NCBI RefSeq assembly: GCF_003724155.1
Contig: NZ_RJJQ01000004.1
Coordinates: 180,526 to 244,525, forward strand
Direction of reading: 5' to 3'
DNA: 64,000 bases
Origin: Flexivirga caeni
GTDB lineage: Bacteria > Actinomycetota > Actinomycetes > Actinomycetales > Dermatophilaceae
In this document: positions 51,391-59,286 of the stretch, in pieces
How positions within the stretch are numbered: position 1 is the stretch's first letter
How the letters are laid out: each line of letters starts with the position of its first letter
Translations under genes and position numbers: made by a program
Notes under the pieces: generated by a model
Databases searched by the model: none
Seen by the model: only the letters and a program-made list of their open reading frames with translations
Told to the model about the DNA's origin: nothing

Positions 51391-51421
51391 TCGCGTACGC
51401 AGGCCTCGACCGTCGAAGGTT
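51391..51421. repeat. 31-base direct repeat, copy 2
   Basis: Second copy of the element at 51341-51371. The inner CCTCGACCGTCGAAGG is nearly self-complementary. Confidence 0.88.
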
Positions 51422-51463
51422 AGGTACGTCGCCGCCGGCCTCGCCGGTTGGCAGAATGCCGGC

Positions 51464-52099
51464 ATGACTCGCACCGACCCGACGCGAATTCCCGAGCTGA
51501 TGTCGCGCGATCGCGGGCTACTGGACGCGCTGCTCGACGCCACCGTCCTCGCGCACGTCGCGTTCGTCACCGCGGACGGCACACCTGGTGTGCTGCCGAC
51601 CGCGGCCATCCGATGGGGCGACGAACTCCTCGTCCACGGCTCTACCGGCTCGCGCTGGATGCGCCTGGCCGCGGGCGCGCCCGCGGTCGTGTCGATCGCA
51701 GTGGTTGACGGCGTCACGGTTGCCCGGTCCGCATTCGAGTCGTCGCTGCTCTATCGCAGCGCGGTGCTGTTCGGGTCTTTCCGGCGGCTCGAGGCGCAGG
51801 AGAAGGCTCGGGCACTGGCTGCGGTGACCGACCGTCTCATCCCCGGCCGCGTTGCCGAGGTTCGTGGCTCAACCCCTCGGGAACTGGCCGCGACGATGGT
51901 CCTGGCGATGCCGATCCGGGAGTGGTCGTTGCGGGTCTCGGATGACTGGGCCGAGGACCCCGAGCACGATGTCGCCGGCGACGCGTGGGCTGGCCAGGTG
52001 CGCTTCGGCGATCGTCCGGCCACTGTGTTGGGCGCCCCGGACCTGCGAGCCGGCATACCCGTGCCCTTGTCCGTCCAGGACTTGCGCGCCCGCCACTGA
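51464..52099 (+). CDS. Pyridoxamine 5'-phosphate oxidase-like flavin-binding protein
   Basis: 211 residues with the split beta-barrel of the PNPOx-like/nitroimidazole resistance (NimA-type) group. VLAHVAFVTADGTPGVLPTA and HGSTGSRWMRLAAGAPAVVS form the flavin site, followed by SSLLYRSAVLFGSFRRLE. Likely an FMN-binding oxidoreductase of unknown substrate rather than PdxH. Confidence 0.83.
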   Translation: MTRTDPTRIPELMSRDRGLLDALLDATVLAHVAFVTADGTPGVLPTAAIRWGDELLVHGSTGSRWMRLAAGAPAVVSIAVVDGVTVARSAFESSLLYRSAVLFGSFRRLEAQEKARALAAVTDRLIPGRVAEVRGSTPRELAATMVLAMPIREWSLRVSDDWAEDPEHDVAGDAWAGQVRFGDRPATVLGAPDLRAGIPVPLSVQDLRARH

Positions 52100-52153
52100 C
52101 CTCGAACCTTTCAGCGCACGTGGTGGGCGGGCACTCGTCGACCGCTCCCAGCA

Positions 52154-52179
52154 GATAATGAGAATCGTTCCCTATTATC
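52154..52179. promoter_or_regulatory. Zur/Fur-like box upstream of the zinc transporter genes
   Basis: The outer arms GATAAT (52154-52159) and ATTATC (52174-52179) are exact inverted copies. Inside, TGAGAAT-C-GTTCCCT has the 7-1-7 shape of Fur-family sites, with a left half matching TGANAAT. It lies 66 bases before the binding-protein gene. Zinc-dependent repression by Zur is the simplest reading. Confidence 0.65.
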
Positions 52180-52245
52180 CTCGATGTCACACCCGAGGAG
52201 GTGCCGGTCGCCGCCGTGCGGCCGGTCCGGAATAGGAGAACGACG

Positions 52246-53235
52246 ATGACTCGTGGACGTCTCGGCCGGTGGTCGGTCGCCCTTGCGAGCAGCCTGGCGC
52301 TCGCAACCCTCGCTGCTTGCTCGAGCTCGGGCGGAGGTTCGCACAGCGGCAGCCCGTCAGCCGGGGGCGGCTCGGCCACCGGTTCGGCGGCAAGCGCCGG
52401 GTCCGGCACGAAGATCGTCGCGGTCGGCGCGGAGAACGAATACGCCGACGTGATCAGCCAGATCGGCGGCAAGTATGTCGCGACGACTGCCATCATGAGC
52501 GATCCCAACACCGACCCGCACACCTTCGAGGCGTCGGCGGGGGTGTCCAAGGCCGTGCAGGCCGCCTCCCTGGTGGTGCAGAACGGCGTCGGCTACGACG
52601 ACTTCATGGACAAGATCGAGAAGGCGTCCCCGAACTCCGCGCGCAAGGTCATCAACGTCCAGCAGTTGCGCGGCCTGCCGGACAGCACCCCGAATCCGCA
52701 CCTGTGGTACGACCCGAAGACGATGCCTGCCGTGGCCGCCGAGCTGGTCAAGGACCTGTCGGCGATCCAGCCCGCGCACGCGGCATACTTCCAGGCGCAG
52801 GAGACCACGTTCCTCGCGGCGCTGAAGCCGTGGACCACGGCCCTGGCCACGTTCACCAAGGAGCACCCCAACGTGCCGGTCGCCACGACCGAGCCGGTCG
52901 CCGACTACATGCTGCAGGCCGCGGGCACTGACAACAAGACCCCATGGAGTCTGCAGGCGGCCATCATGAACGGCACCGACCCGTCGCCGCAGGATGTCGC
53001 CACCCAGTCGGGCTTGTTCAAGAACAAGCAGGTCAAGGTGTTCCTCTACAACCAGCAGGTCACCGACGACATCACCGCCAAGTTCCTGAAGGAAGCGCAC
53101 GCGGCGGGCATCCCGGTCGTCGGCGTCTACGAGACGATGCCGACGGACGGATACACCTACCAGTCCTGGATGCTCGCCGAGCTGGACGCCCTGAAGAAGG
53201 CAGTGGTCAGTGGTACCTCCACTGAGAAGCTCTGA
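52246..53235 (+). CDS. Zinc (or manganese) ABC transporter substrate-binding lipoprotein
   Basis: Cluster A-I metal-binding lipoprotein of 329 residues. The signal peptide ends in LAAC, followed by a Ser/Gly-rich linker. SDPNTDPHTFEAS supplies a His ligand, TPNPHLWYDPK another, and VYETMPTDGYTYQSWM the C-terminal acidic ligand region. There is no His-rich loop, so zinc versus manganese is judged only from the upstream Zur-like box. AGGAG precedes ATG 52246. Confidence 0.88.
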   Translation: MTRGRLGRWSVALASSLALATLAACSSSGGGSHSGSPSAGGGSATGSAASAGSGTKIVAVGAENEYADVISQIGGKYVATTAIMSDPNTDPHTFEASAGVSKAVQAASLVVQNGVGYDDFMDKIEKASPNSARKVINVQQLRGLPDSTPNPHLWYDPKTMPAVAAELVKDLSAIQPAHAAYFQAQETTFLAALKPWTTALATFTKEHPNVPVATTEPVADYMLQAAGTDNKTPWSLQAAIMNGTDPSPQDVATQSGLFKNKQVKVFLYNQQVTDDITAKFLKEAHAAGIPVVGVYETMPTDGYTYQSWMLAELDALKKAVVSGTSTEKL

Positions 53236-54103
53236 GGACGCGCCGGGGACGTATGGCGAGGGCGCCCCGCCGACCGGCGCTGACCTGTTGCGGCTGGACG
53301 ACGTCAACGTCCGGTTCGGCGACCGGCAGGTGCTGCGCGACGTTGCGTTCGCCATCGAGCCGGGGCAGTTCGTCGGCCTGATCGGCTCGAACGGTGCCGG
53401 CAAGACAACGCTGCTGCGGGTCATCCTCGGGCTGCAGCGGCCGACCAGCGGCGCGGTGCATCTCGCCGCAGGCCACGAGCTCGGCGGGGCCGGCCGGCCC
53501 CGCCGGGCGCCGCTGGTCGGTTACGTGCCGCAGAAGGTGATGCTCGATCCCGACTTGCCGCTGCGGGCACGTGACGTCGTCGCCCTCGGCATCGACGGTC
53601 GCCGCCCCGGCATCGGGCTGCCCTCACGCAGCCGACTGGCGCTCGTCGACCGGCTGCTGGAACAGGTCAGCGCGACCCGGTTCGCCGACTCGCGGGTCGG
53701 CGAACTGTCCGGCGGCGAGCAGCAGCGCGTGCTCATCGCGCACGCGCTCATCGGGCGTCCGCGACTGCTGCTGCTGGATGAACCGCTGGCCAACCTCGAC
53801 CTCAACGCCGGCCAGGACGTGGTGAACCTGCTGGCGCGCCTCGCGCACGAGCAGCAGATCGCCATACTCCTGTCGGCGCACGAGATGAACCCACTGCTGC
53901 CGGTGATGGACCGTGTCGTCTATCTCGCCGGCGGCCGCGCCGTGTCGGGCCGCACTGACGAGGTCATCCGGACCGACGTTCTCAGCGGGCTCTACGGCCG
54001 GCCGGTCGAGGTGTTGGAGGTGCAGGGCCGGGTGCTGGTCGTGGCCGGGCTGGAGACACCGGACCTGCCGGTGGTCTCGGCCGGCGCGCGGGCAACCCGG
54101 TGA
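53210..54103 (+). CDS. Metal ABC transporter ATP-binding protein
   Basis: 297 residues. Walker A GSNGAGKTT, signature LSGGEQQRV, Walker B LLLLDEPLANLD and switch SAHEMNP. It powers the importer formed with the two permeases that follow. GTG 53210 overlaps the binding-protein gene by 26 bases; the first 25 residues are probably disordered and the true start could be later. It overlaps the first permease by 4 bases. Confidence 0.92.
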   Translation: MVPPLRSSEDAPGTYGEGAPPTGADLLRLDDVNVRFGDRQVLRDVAFAIEPGQFVGLIGSNGAGKTTLLRVILGLQRPTSGAVHLAAGHELGGAGRPRRAPLVGYVPQKVMLDPDLPLRARDVVALGIDGRRPGIGLPSRSRLALVDRLLEQVSATRFADSRVGELSGGEQQRVLIAHALIGRPRLLLLDEPLANLDLNAGQDVVNLLARLAHEQQIAILLSAHEMNPLLPVMDRVVYLAGGRAVSGRTDEVIRTDVLSGLYGRPVEVLEVQGRVLVVAGLETPDLPVVSAGARATR

Positions 54104-55029
54104 CCGCCGTGTGGGACGCGATCTTCCAGGCCGGCTTCTTCAGCAGTGACGAGGTGCAGGTGGCGCTGGTCGTCGGTGGCGTGGTGGCCGTGGTGTCCGG
54201 GGTCGTCGGGGTGTTCGCGGTGCTGCGCGGGCAGTCGTTCGCGGGACATGCCCTGGCCGACGTCGGCTCCACCGGCGGGTCCGGAGCGTTCCTGGTGGGC
54301 GCGCCACCGATGTGGGGATTCCTCGTCTTCAGCGTCGCGGGTGCGGCGCTGATGGAGCTCATCGGCATTCAGCGGGCCCGCGGGCGCGACCTCGCGACCG
54401 GCATCGTGCTGGGCGGCGCGCTCGGCCTGTCGGCGCTCTTCCTCTACGAGGACACCACCGTGCACAACACGACCGGCGCCACGATGACGGTGCTCTTCGG
54501 CTCCATCTTCGCGATCAGCAGCAGCCTCACCCCGTGGGTGGTCGCCCTGAGCGCGATCAGCACGGCCGGGGTCATCGTCTGCTACCGGCCGTTGCTGCTC
54601 GCCTCGGTGCATCCCGACCTCGCGGCAGCGGCCGGCGTGCCAGTGCGGCAGATCGGTGCGGTCTTCCTGGGCTCGCTGTCGGTCGCCGTCGCTCTCAGCT
54701 CCATCACGATCGGGTCCATCCTGTCCACGGCTCTGCTGATCGGCCCGGCGGCGACTGCCGTCCGGCTCGCCCGGCGGCCCGGCCTGGCCATGCTCTGGTC
54801 GGCGCTGATCGCGGTCGTCTCCGTCTGGCTCGGCGTGCTGCTCGCCTACGACAGCTACACCTGGCCACCGAAGCACCAGGCGTGGCCGGCCAGCTTCTTC
54901 GTCGTGGCGGTGGTTTTCCTGTTCTACCTGGGCGCCGACGCCGGCGTCTCGTTGCGTGCCCGGCTGCGTCGTCCGGCGGCCGGCCAGGTCGCGGGCGACG
55001 GGCCGGCCCCTGCGGGGGTGAGCGGCTGA
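54100..55029 (+). CDS. Metal ABC transporter permease 1 (ABC-3 family)
   Basis: 309 residues, about eight membrane helices. RGQSFAGHALADVGSTGGSG near the N-terminus and SVHPDLAAAAGVPVRQIG (the ATPase-coupling EAA-like loop) are ABC-3 family hallmarks. GTG start overlaps the ATPase gene; it ends 1 base into the second permease gene. Confidence 0.92.
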   Translation: MTAVWDAIFQAGFFSSDEVQVALVVGGVVAVVSGVVGVFAVLRGQSFAGHALADVGSTGGSGAFLVGAPPMWGFLVFSVAGAALMELIGIQRARGRDLATGIVLGGALGLSALFLYEDTTVHNTTGATMTVLFGSIFAISSSLTPWVVALSAISTAGVIVCYRPLLLASVHPDLAAAAGVPVRQIGAVFLGSLSVAVALSSITIGSILSTALLIGPAATAVRLARRPGLAMLWSALIAVVSVWLGVLLAYDSYTWPPKHQAWPASFFVVAVVFLFYLGADAGVSLRARLRRPAAGQVAGDGPAPAGVSG

Positions 55030-55889
55030 TGTTCACCGGTTTCATGGTCAACACCTGGATCGTCGCGAGCATCGTCGCCCTGATCGCGGGCGTCGTCGGC
55101 TCGTTCGTGGTGATGCGCGGCACCGCCTTCGCGGCGCACGCCATCCCGCAGGGTGCGTTCGCCGGCGCGGCACTCGCCGGTCTGATCGGGGTCGACACGA
55201 TCCTCGGGCTCGGCGTGTTCTCCGTGATCGCGGCGCTCGGCATCGGCTGGCTGGGCCGCCGTGGCCGGCACGATGTCGCCGTCGCGCTCTCGCTGGTCGT
55301 GCTGCTCGCGCTCGGCTCGCTCTTCCTGAGCTGGAACACCGACTACGAGCCGGAGATCTTCTCCCTGCTCTTCGGGGAAGTGCTCGGCATCAGCAGCGAC
55401 CAGGTCGCACCGACCGTGGTGCTGGCAGTGGTCACCATCGCGCTGATGGTGGTGCTGTTCCGTCCGCTGCTGTTCTCCTCGGTGCTGCCCGAGGTCGCCG
55501 AGGCGACCGGCCTGTCCACTCGGGCCATGGACCTGATCTTCCTGATCGTCCTGGCGCTGGCAACGAGCATGACGCTGCCGGTGGTGGGCGCGCTGCTCAT
55601 CTTCAGCCTGATGATCGGGCCGCCCGCAGCGGCACGCTCGGTCACGGCGAATCCGATGACAGCACTGGGGATTTCGGTGGTTCTCTCGCTGGTGACCGTG
55701 TGGGTGTCGATCGCGCTGGCCTATCAGTGGAACCTGCCGGTCGGCTTCTTCGTGGGCACGATCTCCGCCCTCTGGTATGCCGTGGGCCGCGCCTGGCTGG
55801 CCTGGACGCGCAGGCGCCGGCGGGTCGCCGGGGACGACGTGGCCGAGGTCACAGTCCAGGCGGCACCGCTGGGTCGGTGTCGCCGGTGA
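55029..55889 (+). CDS. Metal ABC transporter permease 2 (ABC-3 family)
   Basis: 286 residues, homologous to the preceding permease: RGTAFAAHAIPQGAFAGAAL and SSVLPEVAEATGLSTRAMDL occupy the same positions. Two distinct permeases suggest a heterodimeric channel. It closes the binding protein-ATPase-permease-permease operon. Confidence 0.92.
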   Translation: MFTGFMVNTWIVASIVALIAGVVGSFVVMRGTAFAAHAIPQGAFAGAALAGLIGVDTILGLGVFSVIAALGIGWLGRRGRHDVAVALSLVVLLALGSLFLSWNTDYEPEIFSLLFGEVLGISSDQVAPTVVLAVVTIALMVVLFRPLLFSSVLPEVAEATGLSTRAMDLIFLIVLALATSMTLPVVGALLIFSLMIGPPAAARSVTANPMTALGISVVLSLVTVWVSIALAYQWNLPVGFFVGTISALWYAVGRAWLAWTRRRRRVAGDDVAEVTVQAAPLGRCRR

Positions 55890-55890
55890 G

Positions 55891-56331
55891 GTGGTCGTCA
55901 GCGTCCCGACGACGTTCGCGAAGCTGACGATCGACGACTGGCTGGACACCGTGCTGACCCAGGTGCACATTCTGGGAGCAGTGGTGTGGCTGGGCGGCTA
56001 TAACCAGGTGGTGCTGCTGCCGCAGATCGAGCGGGCCTTGCGCGACGGCGACCGCATCACAGTCCGGCACGCGGTGCCCACGCACTTTCCGAAGGTGGCG
56101 CTCGTCGAGGCGGTGCTTGGGTTCGCCGTGCTCTGCATCGTGCCCTTCCTGACCGGCTCGGCGCGCAAGGAGTCGGGGAGCGGCGCGGCAGCCCCCTTCG
56201 ACGGCCGGATCCTGTTCGTCGGCCTCGTGCTGGTCGCCACCATGCTCGCGTCGTTCTGGGCAACCGGGCAGCTGGCACGCGCCCGCACCCGTCGACCCCA
56301 CCTGGCCCCCGTGCCCGACCCGGCCGACTGA
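55891..56331 (+). CDS. Small membrane protein, CopD/DUF2269-like
   Basis: 146 residues with about four hydrophobic segments. VHILGAVVWLGGYNQVVLLP resembles the first helix of CopD-type and DUF2269 membrane proteins; VALVEAVLGFAVLCIVPFLT and ILFVGLVLVATMLASFWATG follow. It starts at GTG 55891 just after the permease stop, so it may belong to the metal operon. Function unknown. Confidence 0.62.
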   Translation: MVVSVPTTFAKLTIDDWLDTVLTQVHILGAVVWLGGYNQVVLLPQIERALRDGDRITVRHAVPTHFPKVALVEAVLGFAVLCIVPFLTGSARKESGSGAAAPFDGRILFVGLVLVATMLASFWATGQLARARTRRPHLAPVPDPAD

Positions 56332-56400
56332 CCGGACATCGGTGCGGCTGAGCCGGACCACGCAGCATCGAGCGCGCGCCGCCTGCGTACGCTGGCACTC

Positions 56401-56474
56401 GCCCTCGTAGCCCAATTGGCAGAGGCAGGCGACTTAAAATCGCTCGAGTGCGGGTTCGAGTCCCGTCGGGGGCA
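56401..56474 (+). tRNA. Class I tRNA with UAA (leucine) anticodon
   Basis: A well-formed cloverleaf: acceptor GCCCTCG/CGGGGGC (one G-U pair), D arm AGCCCAATTGGCAGAGGC, anticodon stem GGCGA/TCGCT around CTTAAAA with TAA at 56435-56437, and T arm GCGGG/CCCGT around TTCGAGT. The discriminator is A. The variable region is only 5 bases (56445-56449). Bacterial tRNA-Leu is normally class II with a long variable arm, so the anticodon says Leu but the body does not; it looks more like tRNA-Lys. CC but not CCA is encoded. Confidence 0.85.
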
Positions 56475-56540
56475 CCCGGATGCTCATCAAGAGCAGGTCG
56501 AGGGCCCGGGCGCCGAACCAGAAGCGAGGGGTGGACCCCA

Positions 56541-57104
56541 TTGGGAAACGGCGTAGTTGTGCTGTCCGGGCCGCCGTGTTCCGGCAAGTCCGAGGTCGCT
56601 CGCCTGCTGTCGTCGCACTGGTCGACCACCGGGCGGCACTGCATCGAGGTCGACGCGGTCTTCACCATGCTGCTGCCGGGGTCGGACCGGAACAGTGCGG
56701 ACAGAATGCTTGCGTATGACGCCGCTCACGCGGTCGCTCGCGCGCTCCTCGACCGCGGTCACACACCGATCCTCGAATGCACCTACAGCCGGCGGACCCA
56801 GCGGGCGGCTCTGGTGCAGGCGATCGCCGACCTCCCGGCGACCCCGCTGTGGGTCGTGGAGTTCTCAGTGTCTCCCGACGAAGCCGTCCGCCGTTTCCGG
56901 CAGAGCGCGGCGCACCGGGCGACGGACCTGACCGAGCACCTCGTGCGCGAACGGGCAGCGACCTTTCCCTACACCGATCGGGCTCTGCGGTTGAGGGACG
57001 ACGATGCGTCCCCGGCGACCCGGGCACGGGAAATCTCCGGGTGGATACATCGCGAACCGGATCCTGTGGACAGGAACACCTGGGCAGCGGCGGGAAAGGA
57101 CTGA
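56541..57104 (+). CDS. P-loop kinase (AAA_33-like)
   Basis: 187 residues. Walker A is LSGPPCSGKSEVARLL, followed by IEVDAVFTMLLPG. The lid region has Arg residues (ECTYSRRTQRAALVQA; SPDEAVRRFRQSAAHRA), as in AAA_33 small-molecule or nucleic-acid kinases. The start is TTG 56541 with GAGGGG upstream. It lies 66 bases after the odd tRNA and could share its transcript. The substrate is unknown. Confidence 0.75.
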   Translation: MGNGVVVLSGPPCSGKSEVARLLSSHWSTTGRHCIEVDAVFTMLLPGSDRNSADRMLAYDAAHAVARALLDRGHTPILECTYSRRTQRAALVQAIADLPATPLWVVEFSVSPDEAVRRFRQSAAHRATDLTEHLVRERAATFPYTDRALRLRDDDASPATRAREISGWIHREPDPVDRNTWAAAGKD

Positions 57105-57249
57105 GTTCGCTCCGCGCACTTCGCTCACTGCGCGGAACACCACGCCCCCCGCTCGCGTTGACTCATGTGACGGGTGTGGCGCACGCACGGCACTAGACTG
57201 TGTGCCAGAAATTGTTTGCATCCGGTTTCGACCACAGTAAGGGGCTGTC

Positions 57250-58161
57250 ATGCCATCAAATCCGGTGTTCAACCGGTTCAACGACGACCTGTCCAAGGGG
57301 CGGTTGCCCGAGGCCCAGCCCCAATACGGCCAGTTCGGCACCCCGGAGCAGCAGCAGGCTGCACGCTACGGGTACCCCCAGCAGGGGTACCCGCAACAGG
57401 GTTACCCCCAGCAGGGTCAGTTCGGCCAGCCGGCGCCCGACTTGGAGAAGATGTATGGCGCGCCGGCCGCGACAGCGGCGCAGTCCGGCCGGATGACGCT
57501 CAACGACGTGGTCACCAAGGCGCTCGGCCTCTTCGGGGTGCTGCTCGTCTTCGCCGCGATCGGCTGGTTCGTCGGCAAGGAGAACCAGGGCGCCGGCATG
57601 GCGCTGTGGCTCGGCGGCATGTTCGTCGGCCTTGCGATCGGCTTCATCATCTCGTTCAAGCGGGTCATCTCGGTGCCGCTGATCGTGGCGTATGCCGTCT
57701 GTGAAGGCCTTTTCGTCGGAGCGGCGAGTGGTTTCTTCAACACCGTCTACCCGGGCGTCGTCGCCGAGGCGGTCCTCGCCACCCTGTGCGTCTTCGCGGG
57801 CATGTTCGCCGGCTGGAAGTTCGGGCTGATCCGCGTCACCGACCGCTCCCGCAAGATCTTCGGGCTGATGGCGATCGGCTACCTGCTGTTCGCACTTGTC
57901 AACGTGGTGCTCGTCTGGACCGGTGCCATCGGCAACCCGTTCGGCGTCGGCGGCACCGGCCCGCTCGGCATCATCATCAGCGTCATCGCGGTCGGCCTCG
58001 CGTCCTACTCGCTGGCCATCGACTTCGACTCCATCCAGCGTGGCGTCAACGCCCGGCTGCCGGAGAAGTACTCCTGGCTGATGGCGCACGGTCTGCTCGT
58101 GTCGGTCGTCTGGCTCTACATCGAGCTGCTGCGCCTCTTCGCCCGCCTGCAGAGCCGCTGA
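57250..58161 (+). CDS. Bax inhibitor-1/YccA family membrane protein
   Basis: 303 residues. A cytoplasmic Gln/Pro/Tyr-rich N-terminus has tandem GYPQQ repeats (residues about 41-56). Seven hydrophobic helices follow, from LGLFGVLLVFAAIGWFV to LMAHGLLVSVVWLYIELLRL. The conserved end of the family (DFDSIQRGVNARLPEKYSW) is present. Relatives act as Ca2+/H+ leak channels; the role here is unknown. Confidence 0.88.
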   Translation: MPSNPVFNRFNDDLSKGRLPEAQPQYGQFGTPEQQQAARYGYPQQGYPQQGYPQQGQFGQPAPDLEKMYGAPAATAAQSGRMTLNDVVTKALGLFGVLLVFAAIGWFVGKENQGAGMALWLGGMFVGLAIGFIISFKRVISVPLIVAYAVCEGLFVGAASGFFNTVYPGVVAEAVLATLCVFAGMFAGWKFGLIRVTDRSRKIFGLMAIGYLLFALVNVVLVWTGAIGNPFGVGGTGPLGIIISVIAVGLASYSLAIDFDSIQRGVNARLPEKYSWLMAHGLLVSVVWLYIELLRLFARLQSR

Positions 58162-58184
58162 TCCTGGCGGCGGACAACGCTCCA

Positions 58185-58229
58185 CAGATCGAGCACGCGG
58201 TCCCGTCGGACCGCGTGCTCGATCTGTTT
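58185..58229 (+). terminator. Hairpin terminator after the BI-1 gene, overlapping the next start
   Basis: CAGATCGAGCACGCGGTCC (58185-58203) pairs perfectly with 58208-58226 around CGTC and is followed by TTT. It starts 24 bases after the BI-1 stop. The right arm contains GTG 58215, a likely start codon of the next gene. Confidence 0.7.
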
Positions 58230-59006
58230 GCCGTGCCCGCGGACCTGCGCGCGCTGCCCGGGGGCCAGGGCGGTTCGGTCCTCGCGGGGGATCTGGTGCT
58301 CAGTCCCGGCCGCGACGCCGTCATCGCCGATGCGCTCAGCCCCGTGGTCGCCCGGCTCGCGGTCACTCTCGACACACGGCCGAAGCGCCGCCCGCGCGAC
58401 CTGCGCATCGCCATGCCCATCCCCGCGCGGGACGGCAGCTGGACGGTCGAGGGCTGGAGCGCGAGCCGCTACGAGCCCGGCACGGTGACGTGCTCCGACC
58501 CGGCCGTGGTGCGTGCGGCCGGTGCGCTGCTGCACGCCGAATTCGCTTCTGCCGTCACGGACTGGCCGCTCTCGCGGCAAGAGCCGCGGCACCGGTGGGA
58601 CCGTGCGGAGCGGGCTGCGTTCGGACCGGATACCCCGGATCTCGGCTCGTACGCCGCGGGCCAGGCCGCTCTCGCCGCCGATCTGCTCGCCCTGCGCGAC
58701 GGCCAGCCGATCGGCCCGGCCCAGCTGGTCCACGCCGATCTCGCCGGGAACGTGCTGCTGGACGGTGCCGGAGCCCCGGTCGTCATCGACGTCGCACCCT
58801 ACTGGCGGCCGATGTTGTGGGCCGATGCCGTGTGCGTCCTGGATCTGGTCAGGTGGTTCGGCGCCGACCCGGGGCTACTTCGCGACTGGACGGCCGGCGC
58901 GCGTCGTCAGGCGATGATCCGCGCCGCGGTCTTCCGGGTGCTGTCCGACATCGATCCCGACGTCGAGCGCTACCGCTGCACGCTGGAATCGCTGCTAGGG
59001 AAGTGA
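58215..59006 (+). CDS. TIGR02569-like (aminoglycoside phosphotransferase-fold) protein
   Basis: 263 residues from GTG 58215; GTG 58233 is also possible. LPGGQGGSVLAGDLVLSP is the Gly-rich N-terminal loop, VHADLAGNVLLDGAGAP the kinase-like catalytic loop and VVIDVAPYWRPMLWADAV the metal-binding segment, as in the actinobacterial family TIGR02569. Substrate unknown. Alignment starts at VLDLFAV, which is encoded inside the hairpin, so the start must lie there or upstream. Confidence 0.72.
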   Translation: MLDLFAVPADLRALPGGQGGSVLAGDLVLSPGRDAVIADALSPVVARLAVTLDTRPKRRPRDLRIAMPIPARDGSWTVEGWSASRYEPGTVTCSDPAVVRAAGALLHAEFASAVTDWPLSRQEPRHRWDRAERAAFGPDTPDLGSYAAGQAALAADLLALRDGQPIGPAQLVHADLAGNVLLDGAGAPVVIDVAPYWRPMLWADAVCVLDLVRWFGADPGLLRDWTAGARRQAMIRAAVFRVLSDIDPDVERYRCTLESLLGK

Positions 59007-59273
59007 CCGGCGCAGCTCGGTCAGGCCCCGGGAGACCAGTTCGTCCAGGCCCGCGCGCCGGGCGTCATACACCATGACCGTGAGCTGATCGAGGAGCGTC
59101 GCCGGCCCCAGCTCCGGTATGGCGAGCCGCTCCCGGCCGGCAGCCTCTCGTGTCGAGTCCGCTAGCTGCTGCGCGAATCCCCGCAGCAGTGCTGCGTTTT
59201 CGACGGCAACCGGTTCGGGAAGCTCGCGCCATCGCCGGGCGATCCGGCGCAGCTCGGCCGGAATGTCCTCCAC
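58995..59273 (-). CDS. Hypothetical 92-residue helical protein
   Basis: Starts at GTG 59273, 13 bases after the thiolase stop, so probably the last gene of that operon. The product is helical and charged (ELRRIARRWRELPEPVAVEN; LDQLTVMVYDARRAGLDEL). No family recognised. It overlaps the end of the TIGR02569-like gene by 12 bases, tail to tail. Confidence 0.68.
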   Translation of the reverse strand: MEDIPAELRRIARRWRELPEPVAVENAALLRGFAQQLADSTREAAGRERLAIPELGPATLLDQLTVMVYDARRAGLDELVSRGLTELRRSLP

Positions 59274-59286
59274 GGGTCCGGAGCGC

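Noticed and set aside
57105..57138. Hairpin after the P-loop kinase gene
   Set aside because: CCGCGCA/TGCGCGG pairs over 7 bases, but there is no T run and similar words occur by chance in this composition; too weak to list.
57360..57420. Tandem repeats at the start of the BI-1 gene
   Set aside because: In-frame repeats encoding a GYPQQ-type tail of the protein, not a CRISPR or mobile element.
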